Source: Takifugu bimaculatus
Taxonomy: Eukaryota; Chordata; Actinopteri; Tetraodontiformes; Tetraodontidae
DNA length: 64,000 nucleotides
Reading direction: 5' to 3'
NCBI GenBank assembly: GCA_004026145.2
Contig: CP034979.1
Coordinates: 10,694,246-10,758,245, forward strand
The translations under genes and the position numbers were made by a program. Below the pieces are notes generated by a model, which worked only from the letters and a program-made list of their open reading frames with translations, ran no database searches and was not told the DNA's origin. This document shows, piece after piece, positions 12,830 through 24,669 of this stretch; positions within the stretch are counted from its first letter, which is position 1; each line of letters begins with the position of its first letter.

Positions 12830-13060
12830 ACATGTGAGTAGCGGAACAGTCGACAGAAACTGGCCCAGTTCTGGATGCTTATTGGCCCTCTGCATTAGCA
12901 TTCAAGCATCTGTGCTCCTGTCTGTAGCCTGGGGGTGAGGTGGTGTTGATTAACATTTAAAACAGGCTCACGATACCCCCTCCCTCACCCCCACCCTCTG
13001 CTAGCTCTGCAGCACAGCTCTATATTTGGGGACAAACCATACACCGCCTTTGATATGGAA
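12830..13060. promoter_or_regulatory. Weak candidate regulatory element
   Basis: Unique non-coding block with CATTAGCATTC and TTGATTAACATTTAAAAC-type AT cores, flanked by ordinary intergenic DNA. Inference from texture only. Confidence 0.3.
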
Positions 13061-13554
13061 CTTTCAAGTCTCACTAATAAAAATAGTCATTAATTTACTC
13101 TATGGAGACATTTGCAGCAGATGCACCAAATGTTCTTAGATTATGTAAAATAAAAGAAACAGAACACAATTCACAAATGATTATTACCTACTGTTATTAC
13201 AGTTCTTCAAAATCCCTCAACCAGCAATGTGTCCTGAAGAGCAGAGTCCATCTTTTACAGTCAAAGGGGCACCTGAAATACGCCATGAAGGAGCTGTGTG
13301 TTCTTTTACTATTTCTTTTACATTAACAGGAAGCTTGTGAAGAATTCCTCTGACTTATAAACTTCCTGAACTGTGGAGACTTCTGAAGTCCAACTGTTCT
13401 GACCTCATTCTGATTAGAGCTCTACACACAGTCCTCTTGGCAGTAGCCGTTTCTTGTCACAACACACACCTTTGAGCATCCAACCTGCAATTCAATTGGG
13501 TAAAGCTATTGTGGTATCTGTACTGTGAATTCTGATACTTTCTAATGATGATTC

Positions 13555-13800
13555 TTTAAGCATGAGTTACTCCTGCAGCCTCCGTGGGCTGGCCGGAGGC
13601 CTCATCTCTCCCCTGTACTGTAGGTATTTATATGGGGCTATAATGTGTAACCACAGAGCCGTTTTTTGTGACGCTCCATCATGAATAATCATGTGACCTG
13701 GCTGTACGACCGCTAACAACCTGTGGCACAGAAGTGTCATGTTTAGCAACTATCTGCCAGAGACACACAGGCTGTACCGCCTGTAATGTGTGAGACACGA
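13555..13800. promoter_or_regulatory. Candidate conserved non-coding element
   Basis: Even-composition unique block with TATTTATATGGGGCTATAATG near 13625 and CATGAATAATCATGTGACC near 13680 (a near-palindromic POU/HOX-like core). It lies between fgf8 and the transporter gene. No open frame of substance. Inferred, not aligned. Confidence 0.35.
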
Positions 13801-15640
13801 GGACTGATTTGTTCTTTGTTTCAGAGGCGCGAAGCAGTCTGTGATCACCTTAAAGGAACGTGAGACTTTTCTAGCAGCACAACATAAATCAACTTTCGAC
13901 CTCGATAAATTGCTCTGCAGACATGAACCTTCGTTACTGTTACGCTCAGGATCTGTTCAGGTTTATTGTAAATTCGTGTTTCATGTGTCAAGTTTTGTTT
14001 ACCCCTAGTTTTGTATTTGGATGGGTGTTATTGCAGTGTGCACATGGACCAAAGATGCACCCATGTTTTTTATTGTGTTTGGATCGTCTTGAGACTGATG
14101 TAAGTTAGAAGAAAAATCTAATGTAGCCTTAACATAAGCTTTATGCAGTAAAAACTCGTCTCATCCTCAAGTTTAATAGCTGACAGGTGACAGATGACGC
14201 CTCTTTGCTGGGACAACTGGTTCTATCATTATCGGTAAGCGCCACCTGTCGGCGACGCACGGTAACAACACGTGTCAAAGGTTGAGGAAGAGGCTCCCAA
14301 AGATAATCTGCCAATTAAAAACAATAAAAATATGAATTAGATTCATCTTTGTGTCCTCGTCTAAATGTATAAAATGGCACAAAAATACAAAAAGGAATTG
14401 ATTATGGATTATTTATAAGAATGTTCCTTTTGGGGATCATAAATCCCAAAACGTACATTAAATAAAATGACCATAACAGTATTACGTTACGTTCACCCCA
14501 CTAACAGCAATTCAAGAGAGATTTAATGACAGTAAAACCGTAAAATAATACTTTCTACATAAAAGAAACATGTGACATATCTTCTATACGAGGACAGGAA
14601 GCATGCCATCTGATCTTTAGCTATTACAAAGTTAAAAGTCCAATATTATTTATTTATTTGTTTGCATCAATATCTCACACTTTCTGTAATATGAAACAAA
14701 TGATGTTTTTGATGGGAACGAGGCAACCAGAGGAAATTCAAAATATCTCCCACTTCTACAGCAGACATATAAAGAGTGTGATTAAAGTCAATTTGACTCT
14801 AAAGCTCGTTGACTTTTCAGCAATCTTGAATCAAATATTAATGATAAATTTTAATCATGAAAAAATGTTAAAAAAAAACCCAGAACAAACAAACAACCAA
14901 AGTAGTTTTTTTCTGAATGTTAAAGCCCAATGAGTTCAAATATTTAAAGTCGACTGTGCATTGAGGAGCAAGTTGAAGGTCACGTCTACTTTTAATGAAG
15001 GCTGAAATAATATAAAAACAACTGAGTCAAAATGACCCCAGTTCAACACACAGGAATATAAACCCGGAGACTCAGAGGTAGGCGAGAACATCCATGAACA
15101 TCCAATGGGAACTGTTAATGAAGAGGTAATCTCCAAATAATCCGACAAAATGCTCCGATGGGGTGTCACGCTCATATGTGTTGAAGCATGCTCAGGTGTC
15201 AGTTTCCTTTAGGCGCTTCCTTCCTTAAGTTCAATTATATTTGGAGTTAAAAGCTTGAATAAATATCTTTAATTTTTTAACCATATTTACAGAAAAGTAT
15301 AGGCATTTAATACATCTAATAGTGTTAATCCTTAAAATAATGTGTGGGGGTATTTTTCCATAGGTTTTCCATTAATGGTATAATATGGAAAAAATTAGGA
15401 CTGAAAAACAGAATTGACGGAGAGGTTGTGTTTTTCCTTTGGAGTATTTTCATCTCTACAGGCTGCATCCTAGTGAGACCATAGTAAGTATATGTTAAAG
15501 GGTTAAACTTATATTTATACTCTCTCCAATTCATAACGACAACAGTACAAGAGCTTCAGATCTCAATTTGGGGACATCGTGTATATAAAAGAATTTGTGC
15601 AACTCGGTCAGTTGAGGCAGGTTTTTTCTTTTTTTTTTTA
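13801..15640. other. Intergenic stretch beyond the transporter 3' end
   Basis: AT-rich, with short frames lacking any family signal. Minus-strand ATTAAA variants near 15304-15309 and 15266-15272, and AATAAA copies near 14648-14660, are possible poly(A) signals for the transporter, whose stop is at 15710. Confidence 0.4.
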
Positions 15641-15709
15641 GATTCTATGTGCAAATCAGAAGAGTGTGATATAATTTAGGGCCGTTCAGCCACAGGGAGA
15701 GGCGGAACG

Positions 15710-18700
15710 TCAGTTACGGTAAGAGGAAGAGCTGTTGAAGTCCAGGGATGCGTTCTCGAGGCCTCCGTAGCCGTTCATCTTCTTCAGCTGCAGCTGGTCC
15801 CCCAGGATGAGGCCCTGGGTGTCCATGATTGGCTGCTTCCTGGAGAACATTTGGCTGATTTCCATGAAAGTTTTGTTTTTGGTCTCTGGAATAATGAAGT
15901 AGACGTAGATGGCCACTGAGAAGCAAACAGTGGCGAACACCAGGTAGCTGTAAGCACCAGCACTCATCTGGAGGGGCAGCGAAGAGGAGACAAAAGCAGA
16001 ACAGATCAGCAAAAGATCAGTATTTGATGTAGGAAGGCATTAAATGTTTCACAGAAGCACATTAAACTGTGGATCTGAAATGAAGTTGAAATTAAACCAC
16101 TGCACCAACACCAGGCACCAGTCACCCTTTTTGTCCTGGAACCAATAAACATGAATACACCCAGAAATTGGGATTTTTACCATCATTCCTCACAAAATGT
16201 TGCATTTAAAAGCTCTCCCGTCCATATGCTGTCAACATTTTTAAACACCTTTCACAGCAAACCAGATGAGTTACATTCAAACAATTCAAGAAGTTGTTTT
16301 GTTACAAGGGACAAGGCTGCTTGATGAGACCACAACCAGCATGAGTGTGTAACAGAGAAGGGACACGACACATTTCAGGCATCCTGGAACCTGTAGCCCA
16401 CCTGTTTGGTTTGGAGTCACGGCTCTCACCTGCATGAAAGGGAAGATGAAGCCCACAGTGAAGTTGGACACCCAGTTAAGCGAACCTCCAATTATGTAGG
16501 CGGCTGGGCGGTGGGATTGTTTGAACAGCTCCGCAGTTATCAGGAACGGGACCCCCGCTGGAAACAAACGCAACAGTGATGCTGAAAACAGACAGAACCC
16601 TCTTTTCTGGTTTGGATGAATAAAGCAATCAAACACCACAAACTGAAACCTTTTAAAACCATCGCAAACCCAGATGAGGCTTATAAATCACATGTGTGTA
16701 GTCTATAGGTACGATGTTGTCCACAACGGAACTGGCTCATTATGCTGCTTGATAGAGCATCAAATATTCTCTGTCCATGTAAAACATTGGTAGAGAATCA
16801 TATGTAGATTTCCTTTCAACAACAGAGCTCATGTGATGCCAATTAGAGAAGCAAAATGAACCAACAATCGCTGCCTAGATGAGAATCAAATATATCAATG
16901 ACAGCGTGTTCGCCTGCTCCTCTTTCATTATTCTGTTATATCATTAAAAACGCATTTGTCTCTCTTTTATAGAGAAAAATGAATGCGAATTACCCAGAAA
17001 ATGCATAATTGCATACATTAACATTTATGGGCGTATTTGTCACTGTGGAAGAAACAGTTTTAGGTCCACAGAAGGCGTCATTGCACCAATTGACCTGAAG
17101 AGAGAGCCATTTTATAACAAAGCGCCTTCAGGGGCAGTTTTTCTGCGACAGTAGTTCCATCTGTCTCCATTAGACATTAGGCTTTAGTCTACTTGTTACA
17201 TTTGGATTCCTGGATTACAGATATTCAAGCAAAATGGAAGGTTTGACAACCTAACTGCTAACTTCACTTTACCACATTATTCTCACGCAATGTTAGGAGT
17301 GGAAAGATTATTTGTATTTGTGTATGTATAAGAACCAAACATTTTCAGGATTTTTCATTATATACAAAGCTAGCATATATTTATATGATAAGCAATTCAA
17401 TTTTGATCATTGAAAATAGGGTTAGGGTTAGAGAGCGACTTGCCTGGACCAATACAGAAGCCAGCGATGATGCCGATCACACAGCAGACACTGATGTAGC
17501 GCATGAATGACAGCTGAGCCTGCGGGGAGATGAACCGTGAAGAAGCAATGAATATCCAGCTCTGTTTATCTTCATGGGAATCATCAGATCTGCGGGACTG
17601 CAGTGGAACGCGTCCTGCCAGCTTCAAGTGAAGGAGACAGATGTTCGCAGATACTCTTCCCCCGATAAAGGAGGTGTCATTCGTCTTTCTTCAGCTCCCA
17701 AACTGCCATCTCTGCAGCAGCTAATAAAGACAGGCGCTTCTGTGTAGCTTCGCTTCATCACTGTTTCATGCAGGACGGACGCTGTAGGCTTCAACGGCAC
17801 CACTTGGCACAGACCAGGTGACTTAAGAGTTCTCTTCTGTTCATATTAACTTAACACTGTCAATCACCGGTGCGGACAGAACTTGAGACTCTGGTTCTGG
17901 TTAGGGTTAGGGTTGGGCCAGGAAGCCTTCAGAGCACTGCCGAGATACCCTTGAGCAAGATACCCAACCCTCAAAAGCTCAGACAGGACCCGGTGATGAG
18001 CTGGCAACTCATTGAGGGGTGTACCCCGCCTTCATCCACATGCTGTGCCAGCCTCTCCGTGACCCCGAAAGGGTTAAAGCAGTCAAGGAAGAGACACTGG
18101 AAAGCAAGAACATGCGCAGATATGGATGCAAGCATGAACGCGCCTGTAAACTGAAGGCCACTGTGATTCCAACGCTGCACACGCCCATCACTGCAAACCC
18201 TCCAATCATCAGAGGCCTCCGCCCCAACTTTTCTATGGTGAAACACTGCGGACAGAGAAGAACTCAGGTCAGTTACACAGAATATTATTAACCCAAAGGA
18301 AACCGATGGGGGTGCACCACAGGCCAGGTCTTTATGGGCCGTGAGGTTATCAAAATGAGACTTTATACACATAAAATGCAAAAAAGCCCCATAACAAACA
18401 CATTTGAATTATCAAAATTCTTTATAAACAATGTTAAAACTTATTTCTGGTCCACATTTGAATTTATTAAGCTGTTCTCTGCTGTGACCGAGCAGGCTGC
18501 TACACATCGACCAGCATTTTCCTGTGACCTTTGCTATTAAAAAAAACATCCGTTTTCAATGAGCGACTTAGTTCAATTTTCACATGCAGGCGATTACACC
18601 ATTTTCCACCAGGACACTTCCTGTCCCAGTCACATGACTGTCACCTGATCACCACACCAGGATGTTTAATACATACTGCTGAGGGCTGAATGAGTTAAGG

Positions 18701-18946
18701 GCAAATGTAAAACTGAATGAGGTCAAGTTTGGGGATTTCCTGTAGGTTAAATTAACAGAGGTTTTTAATTTTATTTAACGTGGGACCTGTGAGCACCAGT
18801 CAGGACCTCATCTTAAATTTCCAGCTGGATATCTTATGTTTAAGACACCCCGTGTGGGAGGAACTTGTCTGCTTTGACTTCGCGCTTTACACCTAACCTT
18901 TAAGTACGATGTCAATATCGAGAGGCATTAGGCAGTTAAATTCCCT

Positions 18947-19038
<92 letters not shown>

Positions 19039-20402
19039 CTATGTTAAATACTCTAATTTTCAGGTTTACCCCGACGAGTGCAGCGACGATCTCGATAATT
19101 CCTGTTCCTGCCGTGGTGTAGGGGATCTCTGGTGGCGGGATCCCTGCATTCTCAAAGATGTCGTTGGTATAGAACCAGATCTGAGACATGCAGAGGGAAA
19201 GAGAGGGAATTCCTTTTTAGATCCTTCCTTCTGCTTTGCTACAGCCAGATGTGAAGGCAGGAATGAAGCGGGAGCTGTTACTGTTAACTCACGGCATCGA
19301 TGCTTGACAGCTGCATGCCGATGTTGATGACCACCACGCTGAGCACCTGCCAGCGGACCGTGTCGTCCCGCACCAGTTTCCATACTGACAGAGTCTCCAG
19401 CGTTGACAGGGAGCGCTGCTCCTCCTGCATCTCCTCGATCTCTGCCTGGATGTTGCAGTTGGCTCTGTACCATTTCAGGGCTGAGAGACAGGACAGGGAG
19501 CAGACACGGAACTGAGAACTTGGGTTTACAACCGTGGTTACTACAATGATGCCCATTGTAGGGGGAAATATTAGCATATTGAGTTGGCTCTCCCTTAAAA
19601 ATAGCTGTTTTATTCAGATTCAGAGGACAAAATGATTACTTTCTTGACAACATCAGATCCACGTTGCACCATGCACCATGTTGCAGGATGCAGAATCCCA
19701 ATTAAGCGTTATTTACTAAGTATTATTTACTAAGTATCTAATGCTAACAACCATATCAGAAGTTGAAACAGAGAGACAAATAAAAATGTACGCAAGCACT
19801 GATTTTTATCTGAAATAATCTCATTTTCTTCCCTTTCTCCTCTAAAGCCTTCCTCATCTTGCATACTGACCTGTGATGGTGGCATGGATATTATCCTTTT
19901 CGATCAGGAGGTAACGTGGACTCTCTGGGAACCATGGCAACAGCATTAACTGGACAAAGGTGGGCACCACCACCACTGAGAGAAAAAGGGGCCAGTACTC
20001 CTCCTGTAACACATGTCAACTGCTCTGGTTCACACAGAAAAGATGAGAAATGTGGACTATTTGAAGCATTTGAAGTGATCCGTTATGTTAGTTAGAATGT
20101 TTTCCTCAATAAAAAAAATACACAGATGCTATTTTAAAAGTTTCAGCTTTATTTGTGAACGTTTCATAGGCTGATTGATTACTTCTCAGGGCTGGATTAC
20201 CTTCCCCAGCAGCTCATGTAGGCCAAGAATCTGTGCGAGGAAGACGCCGGTGCTGATGAATATACAGGGCACCAAACCCAGGAAGCCCCTCAAGCTCTTA
20301 GGTGCAATCTCCCCCAAGTACATTGGAACAACACTTAATGAAATACCTGCAGTTAAAAGAGAACATTTCATTAATTGACTCCTCATGAGATACCTCCCTC
20401 TG

Positions 20403-20451
<49 letters not shown>

Positions 20452-22437
20452 ACCAGAATGAATCCCTGTGATGAAGCGGCCAATGATGACCATCTCAGGT
20501 GACTTGCACATCCTGCTGAAGCCCATGAGGGAACCAGCAATAAACACCAGCATTGTTGTCTTTACCACCGTCCCTTTCCTGATGGGACAGAGCGAGGAGA
20601 CTTGTTGGAACTTGATTAAATCTATTCTTTAACCCTAAAGCACGATGGATCCCCAGCAGGCTTTGATGCTGGTGGAGGTTCACTGAGAGGTCAAGTCTCC
20701 TGGGGTGCCCAACATTTAGCATCTTATCATCCCCCCCTTTTCAAACCAAAATAATAGACTAACATTGATTAAAATATTGAAAAGAGTGTTTCTTGTTTCA
20801 CTTTCTGCTTTTTGGAGATCACTGCACCTTCCACTTGCTGACCAGAGCTCCCACACTTGTGCAGCTCACGTCTCACCTGCCAAAGCGGGTGACCAGCATG
20901 CCCACAATCAGGGAGCCCAGCAGACCTCCGATAGCGAAGATAGATACGGTCAGCGAGTAAATGAGGGTCAGGGTCTCTTCAGTGAGCGCCGCTCCAGTTC
21001 GATTTATCATTGTCTTGTTGTAAAAGTCCTTTATGTACTGAAAATTGGTGAGGCAAAGGTGAAAAGCAAGATTATTTGTTGATGGCTGTGTGATGAAGAA
21101 TACACATTGTACCTGCATTGTGAGGACAGGGTTTGATATTCAACACACTCATAAGAATCCAATAAATCCAACAACCCCCAATTACAAGATAAATCTTAAT
21201 TACAGTTAAATTAAATGATGTGACCAAAGTGGTTCATTTTGGTGCAACGGCAGGCTGGTGACGGGATCATTACCAGAGATTTACACATATTTTTTGCATT
21301 GTTTTTTTTTATAGGATATTGACTGGACCTCTAATATACTTGTATAATTTATGCTGAATAGCAGCTGTAACTACTGTATAATGAACTACAGAGTAGTTTT
21401 AGCCACTCTAATTATGTTCTATTAGATGCTATATGGGTCTAATACAGATTTGGTAGGTCACCCGGTTGAGAAATTCAGGCTGCATTCCTTTCTTATACAA
21501 GAAACTGTAGTTTGTGCATCATGTGGCTCACACAGGACCAAGAACAAGGTCTTTTTTTTAATCCATTTTTGGAAATATTTGGCTCCTTATCTGGTGGAAT
21601 CCCAGACTGTAGTAATGACTGTACCATGTGAAGGCACGAGTTGTTCAACACTGATTCAGTTCTCAGGTGAGAGCCAGATGGACTTTATTCACATAATCTG
21701 TTCCCTGACTATTTACTACACATTATCAGAGAGCTCACAATAATCAATTAAAAAACTTCCCTTAAAGTTCTGAGGGTTTATGCCACAATTTTATGATTTG
21801 GGAACTTTTAGGCTTCACAACATCAGACATATTTCGGGAAAGTTTGTCAAAATCACTTTTTTTCCCAGATTTCTGTGTATTTGTCTAAGGCAGTGAAAGA
21901 TTGTGATCTAAACTGATTAGATGATCTGATTCGACATCAGACCATCTTGTCATTCTTAAAATTCCAGACGTACCCCAGCAGGAGAGTTGACCACAGCAAG
22001 ATTGTAGCCATACAGCATAGAGCTCCCGAAGGAGGTGAGGAATGCCACTGCTAACAAGGAGGCAGTCAGCTGCTGTAAAACACAGAAGAAGAAGAGTTCA
22101 CCCAATGGAGGACACGCTCCTATAACTAGGAGATGTAGCAGCACAGCAGCAGCAGTGGCCAAGGTATAGATCAGTGGAAATATCCATCCAATAATGGTCC
22201 AGTTTGACTTTAGTCCAGACAGGTCTCAGGGAAAATGGCTGAAATAAGGAAAGCATCAGCTGTTGCTTGATCCTGATGTTAGTTAAGGCTTTAAAACAGG
22301 TATAAGGATAATAAATCAGCTTCAGACCTCTACTCATACATGCTAACGACTGTTGGTCCATATTAACTCTCTGCGTCAGGAATTTATACGGAGCTTGAGG
22401 CCACCGATGTGTCAGCCAGCCCCTCCAACCTTTTGGT

Positions 22438-22475
<38 letters not shown>

Positions 22476-22480
22476 ATCAT

Positions 22481-22532
<52 letters not shown>

Positions 22533-23667
22533 GACTCATCAGACTCATCAGACTCATGTCAGAAAAAGGGAAGCATCTAATTAAAACATGCTGTATATTC
22601 ACTTCACCCACTGGGAAGAGTAATAATAACGGAAATAATTGGTCTTTTTTAAAATGCACCTTCACATATTCATCTACATTACAGATGTTTTCTATAGACA
22701 GCTATTTAAATTGAACGAGGTAAAAAGTTAAACTAATCTTGCCTCCTGTTAGCAGTAAATGCAGGCCAGGTCAAACCCACCACACATTTTACAGGCCACA
22801 GCCGGAATCACACTTTTAATGTAATGTTTTAGTTTGTCCAATATAAAAAGGCCGTGGGTGGACTCAAATAGCACATTACAATTCATCCAGTCACCTCTTT
22901 ATTGTCAGCTAGCTTCAAGGGAATTTTACACACTGATCCATACTACGTCCTGAGGGGGTTTGATGATGCCTCCAAATCCTCCAAATCCTCACCGCCTCCG
23001 GCTGAAGATGTTATGTGACAGCCTGCGTTTGTTTCTGTGCCTGTTTGTCTTGCTGAAATTATCAACAGATTTTAATGAACTTTAAGGAGCCCGTCCTCTC
23101 CATCCTCTCTTGTATTACTACTGTACATATCTGTCTATATATAGACTGGGCTGAAGTGGAGGGTTGTTGGTTCGAGCCCCGGTTCAGACAAAAAATGAAA
23201 GGTAGCAGGGGGAGGTGCCAGAACACGTCCAGAACATCGCCGAGGTACCCTTGAGCACAGTAACCAACCCCCAAATGCTCACATAGGGCCCTGGGATGGA
23301 CCTGCCTTCACCCCTATGCAGCTGGGATGGACCCCAGCACCTCCCCATGACCACAAACGGGAAATCATGGTCAAGAATCATAAATAAATAAATAAAACAG
23401 TCATCTTCAGTTTTTCAATGTGTAGTTGGTCACCTAGTTTGAGACAGAGCAGTAGTTCACTCCTGAGTATTCTATTTGACGGCTATGATTCAGTGCAGCG
23501 ACTCATCTACACTGAAGATACTGAGCTGTCGGTCATAAACCTCAGCGGATGCTGTCACAATGGTTAGAAACAGTGAGTAAAAAGACTTACGTATTTGCTC
23601 ATTGCAGTTCGTCTAAACTTACCGATGTGATTCGGTCAGATGGTGGAATAAGGTGCTCCTCGGCCAT
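15710..23667 (-). CDS. Class II facilitative hexose transporter (SLC2A9/11/15-like), 12 coding exons, complete
   Basis: Major-facilitator sugar transporter of the plasma membrane. Exons (high to low): 23667-23623, 22072-21974, 21037-20877, 20578-20454, 20346-20201, 20003-19871, 19480-19293, 19180-19070, 18245-18144, 17519-17444, 16557-16430, 15967-15710. All phases agree and give 523 residues. Several lengths (161, 125, 102, 76 and 128 bases) match the SLC2A pattern. Motifs: extracellular-loop glycosylation sites N55 and N60, GRK near 101-103, PESPRYLL at 218-225, QLS at 293-295, GRR at 344-346, PETK at 465-468. Helix 7 reads IDAI where most family members have N-A-I/V. The C-terminal half most resembles GLUT9 (QSHRPAA and YVYFIIPETKN-type blocks); the Asp echoes GLUT11's DSV. 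Donors of exons 9 and 10 are GC, not GT. A teleost slc2a15 is plausible; the substrate (hexose, or urate as in GLUT9) cannot be read from sequence. Confidence 0.93.
17885..18082 (+). mobile_element. SINE copy inside intron 9 of the transporter
   Basis: Shows the widespread fish SINE body: GAGATACCCTTGAGCAAGAT, CGGTGATGAGCTGGCAACTC, GGGTGTACCCCGCCTTC, GCCAGCCTCTCCGTGACCCC. The tRNA-like head is missing or reduced to a short TTAGGG-like run at 17896-17911. It ends about 62 bases from the exon 9 donor. Confidence 0.75.
18950..19037. repeat. (CA)n microsatellite in intron 8 of the transporter
   Basis: About 44 CA units. Its nearest edge is about 33 bases downstream (in gene orientation) of the exon 8 donor at 19069. 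Confidence 0.97.
20405..20452. repeat. (TG)n microsatellite touching the exon 4 splice donor of the transporter
   Basis: About 23 units. In gene orientation exon 4 ends ATTCATTCTG and intron 4 begins GTG followed directly by (CA)n, so the repeat forms the +4 onward part of the donor. Confidence 0.95.
22441..22532. repeat. (ATC)n trinucleotide repeat in intron 1 of the transporter
   Basis: Two blocks of ATC units separated by two ATATC slips (22474-22486), then three TCAGAC-type units. It lies in the 1.5-kb intron between exons 1 and 2. Confidence 0.95.
23140..23395 (+). mobile_element. tRNA-derived SINE copy in intron 1 of the transporter
   Basis: Contains an RNA polymerase III B-box-like GGTTCGAGCCC at 23169-23179, then the same body found at 17885 (GAGGTACCCTTGAGCACAGT, GCTGGGATGGACCCCAGCAC) and an AAATA-repeat tail at 23381-23395. 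More complete than the copy in intron 9. Confidence 0.85.
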
Positions 23668-23809
23668 TTAAAAATATCCCTGTGATATGATTCCAAACAT
23701 CAAAATGGAGTTATCTCAGCTATGCAGCACAGCATGTCATGGATCTTGTAGGAGGTCCACACACGATGGTTGAACTTGTCCTGCTCATTCACTTTCCCCA
23801 AAACAACTG

Positions 23810-23812
<3 letters not shown>

Positions 23813-23852
<40 letters not shown>
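23813..23852. repeat. (CA)n microsatellite upstream of the transporter start codon
   Basis: About 20 CA units, about 145 bases 5' of the start codon in gene orientation, so within the likely promoter or 5'UTR. Confidence 0.95.
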
Positions 23853-23854
<2 letters not shown>

Positions 23855-24599
23855 CGTCACACACATCACATGACGGAGAGCAACGTGACACACCGAGAGA
23901 GAAGCTTGTTGGAAGCAATTAACTCTTAAGTGAATTTGGAAGGAAAGAGGAGAAAGAGGGGAAGGGAGGGTTGCAGAAGGTGATTTATTAAAAAGAAAGA
24001 GTTGAAGAGGAAACAGGGAAAACATATTAAAAGCTTTAAAAAAAAATCCAGGATTGTGATTTTACTCTATAATTCACAGAAATGGTCAATGGGATACAGA
24101 TAATTTCACTAGAATGGGTGAAAAACATGTAATAAAGTAACTTATCACCTTAAGGTAACTTTATATGCAGTAAATATTATCCGATTTAAGCTTAATTTTT
24201 CTGCATCCATATAAAGGAGCTTCATGTAACTCAAGCAGGCAAATGCTCACAACCTGATGGACCTGCACACATGTTGGGAAAGAATTGGTTCAGTAAAGTC
24301 CTGAGAGTAAAATGGAGCTCTGTAGTTAGTTGAAAGAGTCAGAAAGCACTAAAAATAGGTGAGAGTGGGTCCTGTACACACAAGCAACACTTCTGTGGCC
24401 AAACATGGTGCAGTGCAGGACACTGTTGGATAGAAAATGAACTTTAGGTTAAAACTTCGGATCAGCAGCATTTCGGATCACTTACTGTGTGTAGCATTCC
24501 ACTTTTCATAATCCAGTAACTTTAACCCCACTGTTGCTGCACGAAAAGCTGTTTTCCTTAGCTTTGTTAGCAACATTCCTTAAAAAAAGACTTAAAAAG

Positions 24600-24668
24600 A
24601 TTAGATTAGATTAGATTAGATTCAACTTTATTGTCATTACACATGTCACAAGTACAAGGCAACGAAAT
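24600..24668 (-). mobile_element. LINE or SINE 3' end fragment
   Basis: On the minus strand: GCATTTCGTTGCCTTGTACT, then a TGTGACATG..AATGACAATAAAGTTGAATC 3' end and a (TAATC)n tail. This is a common fish retroelement terminus. Upstream sequence is lost. Confidence 0.7.
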
Positions 24669-24669
24669 G

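Noticed and set aside
17896..17911. Short TTAGGG runs (also near 17418) resembling telomere repeats
   Set aside because: Only two to three units; within a SINE-flanking or intronic context and too short for an interstitial telomere.
22353..22580. Poly-His, poly-Ser, poly-Ile and poly-Met frames
   Set aside because: Translations of the ATC trinucleotide repeat in an intron.
23584..23604. Second donor-like site (GCAAATACGTAAGT on the minus strand) just after transporter exon 1
   Set aside because: The GTAAGT at 23622-23617 gives the correct phase and ends the reading frame naturally; no need for the second site.
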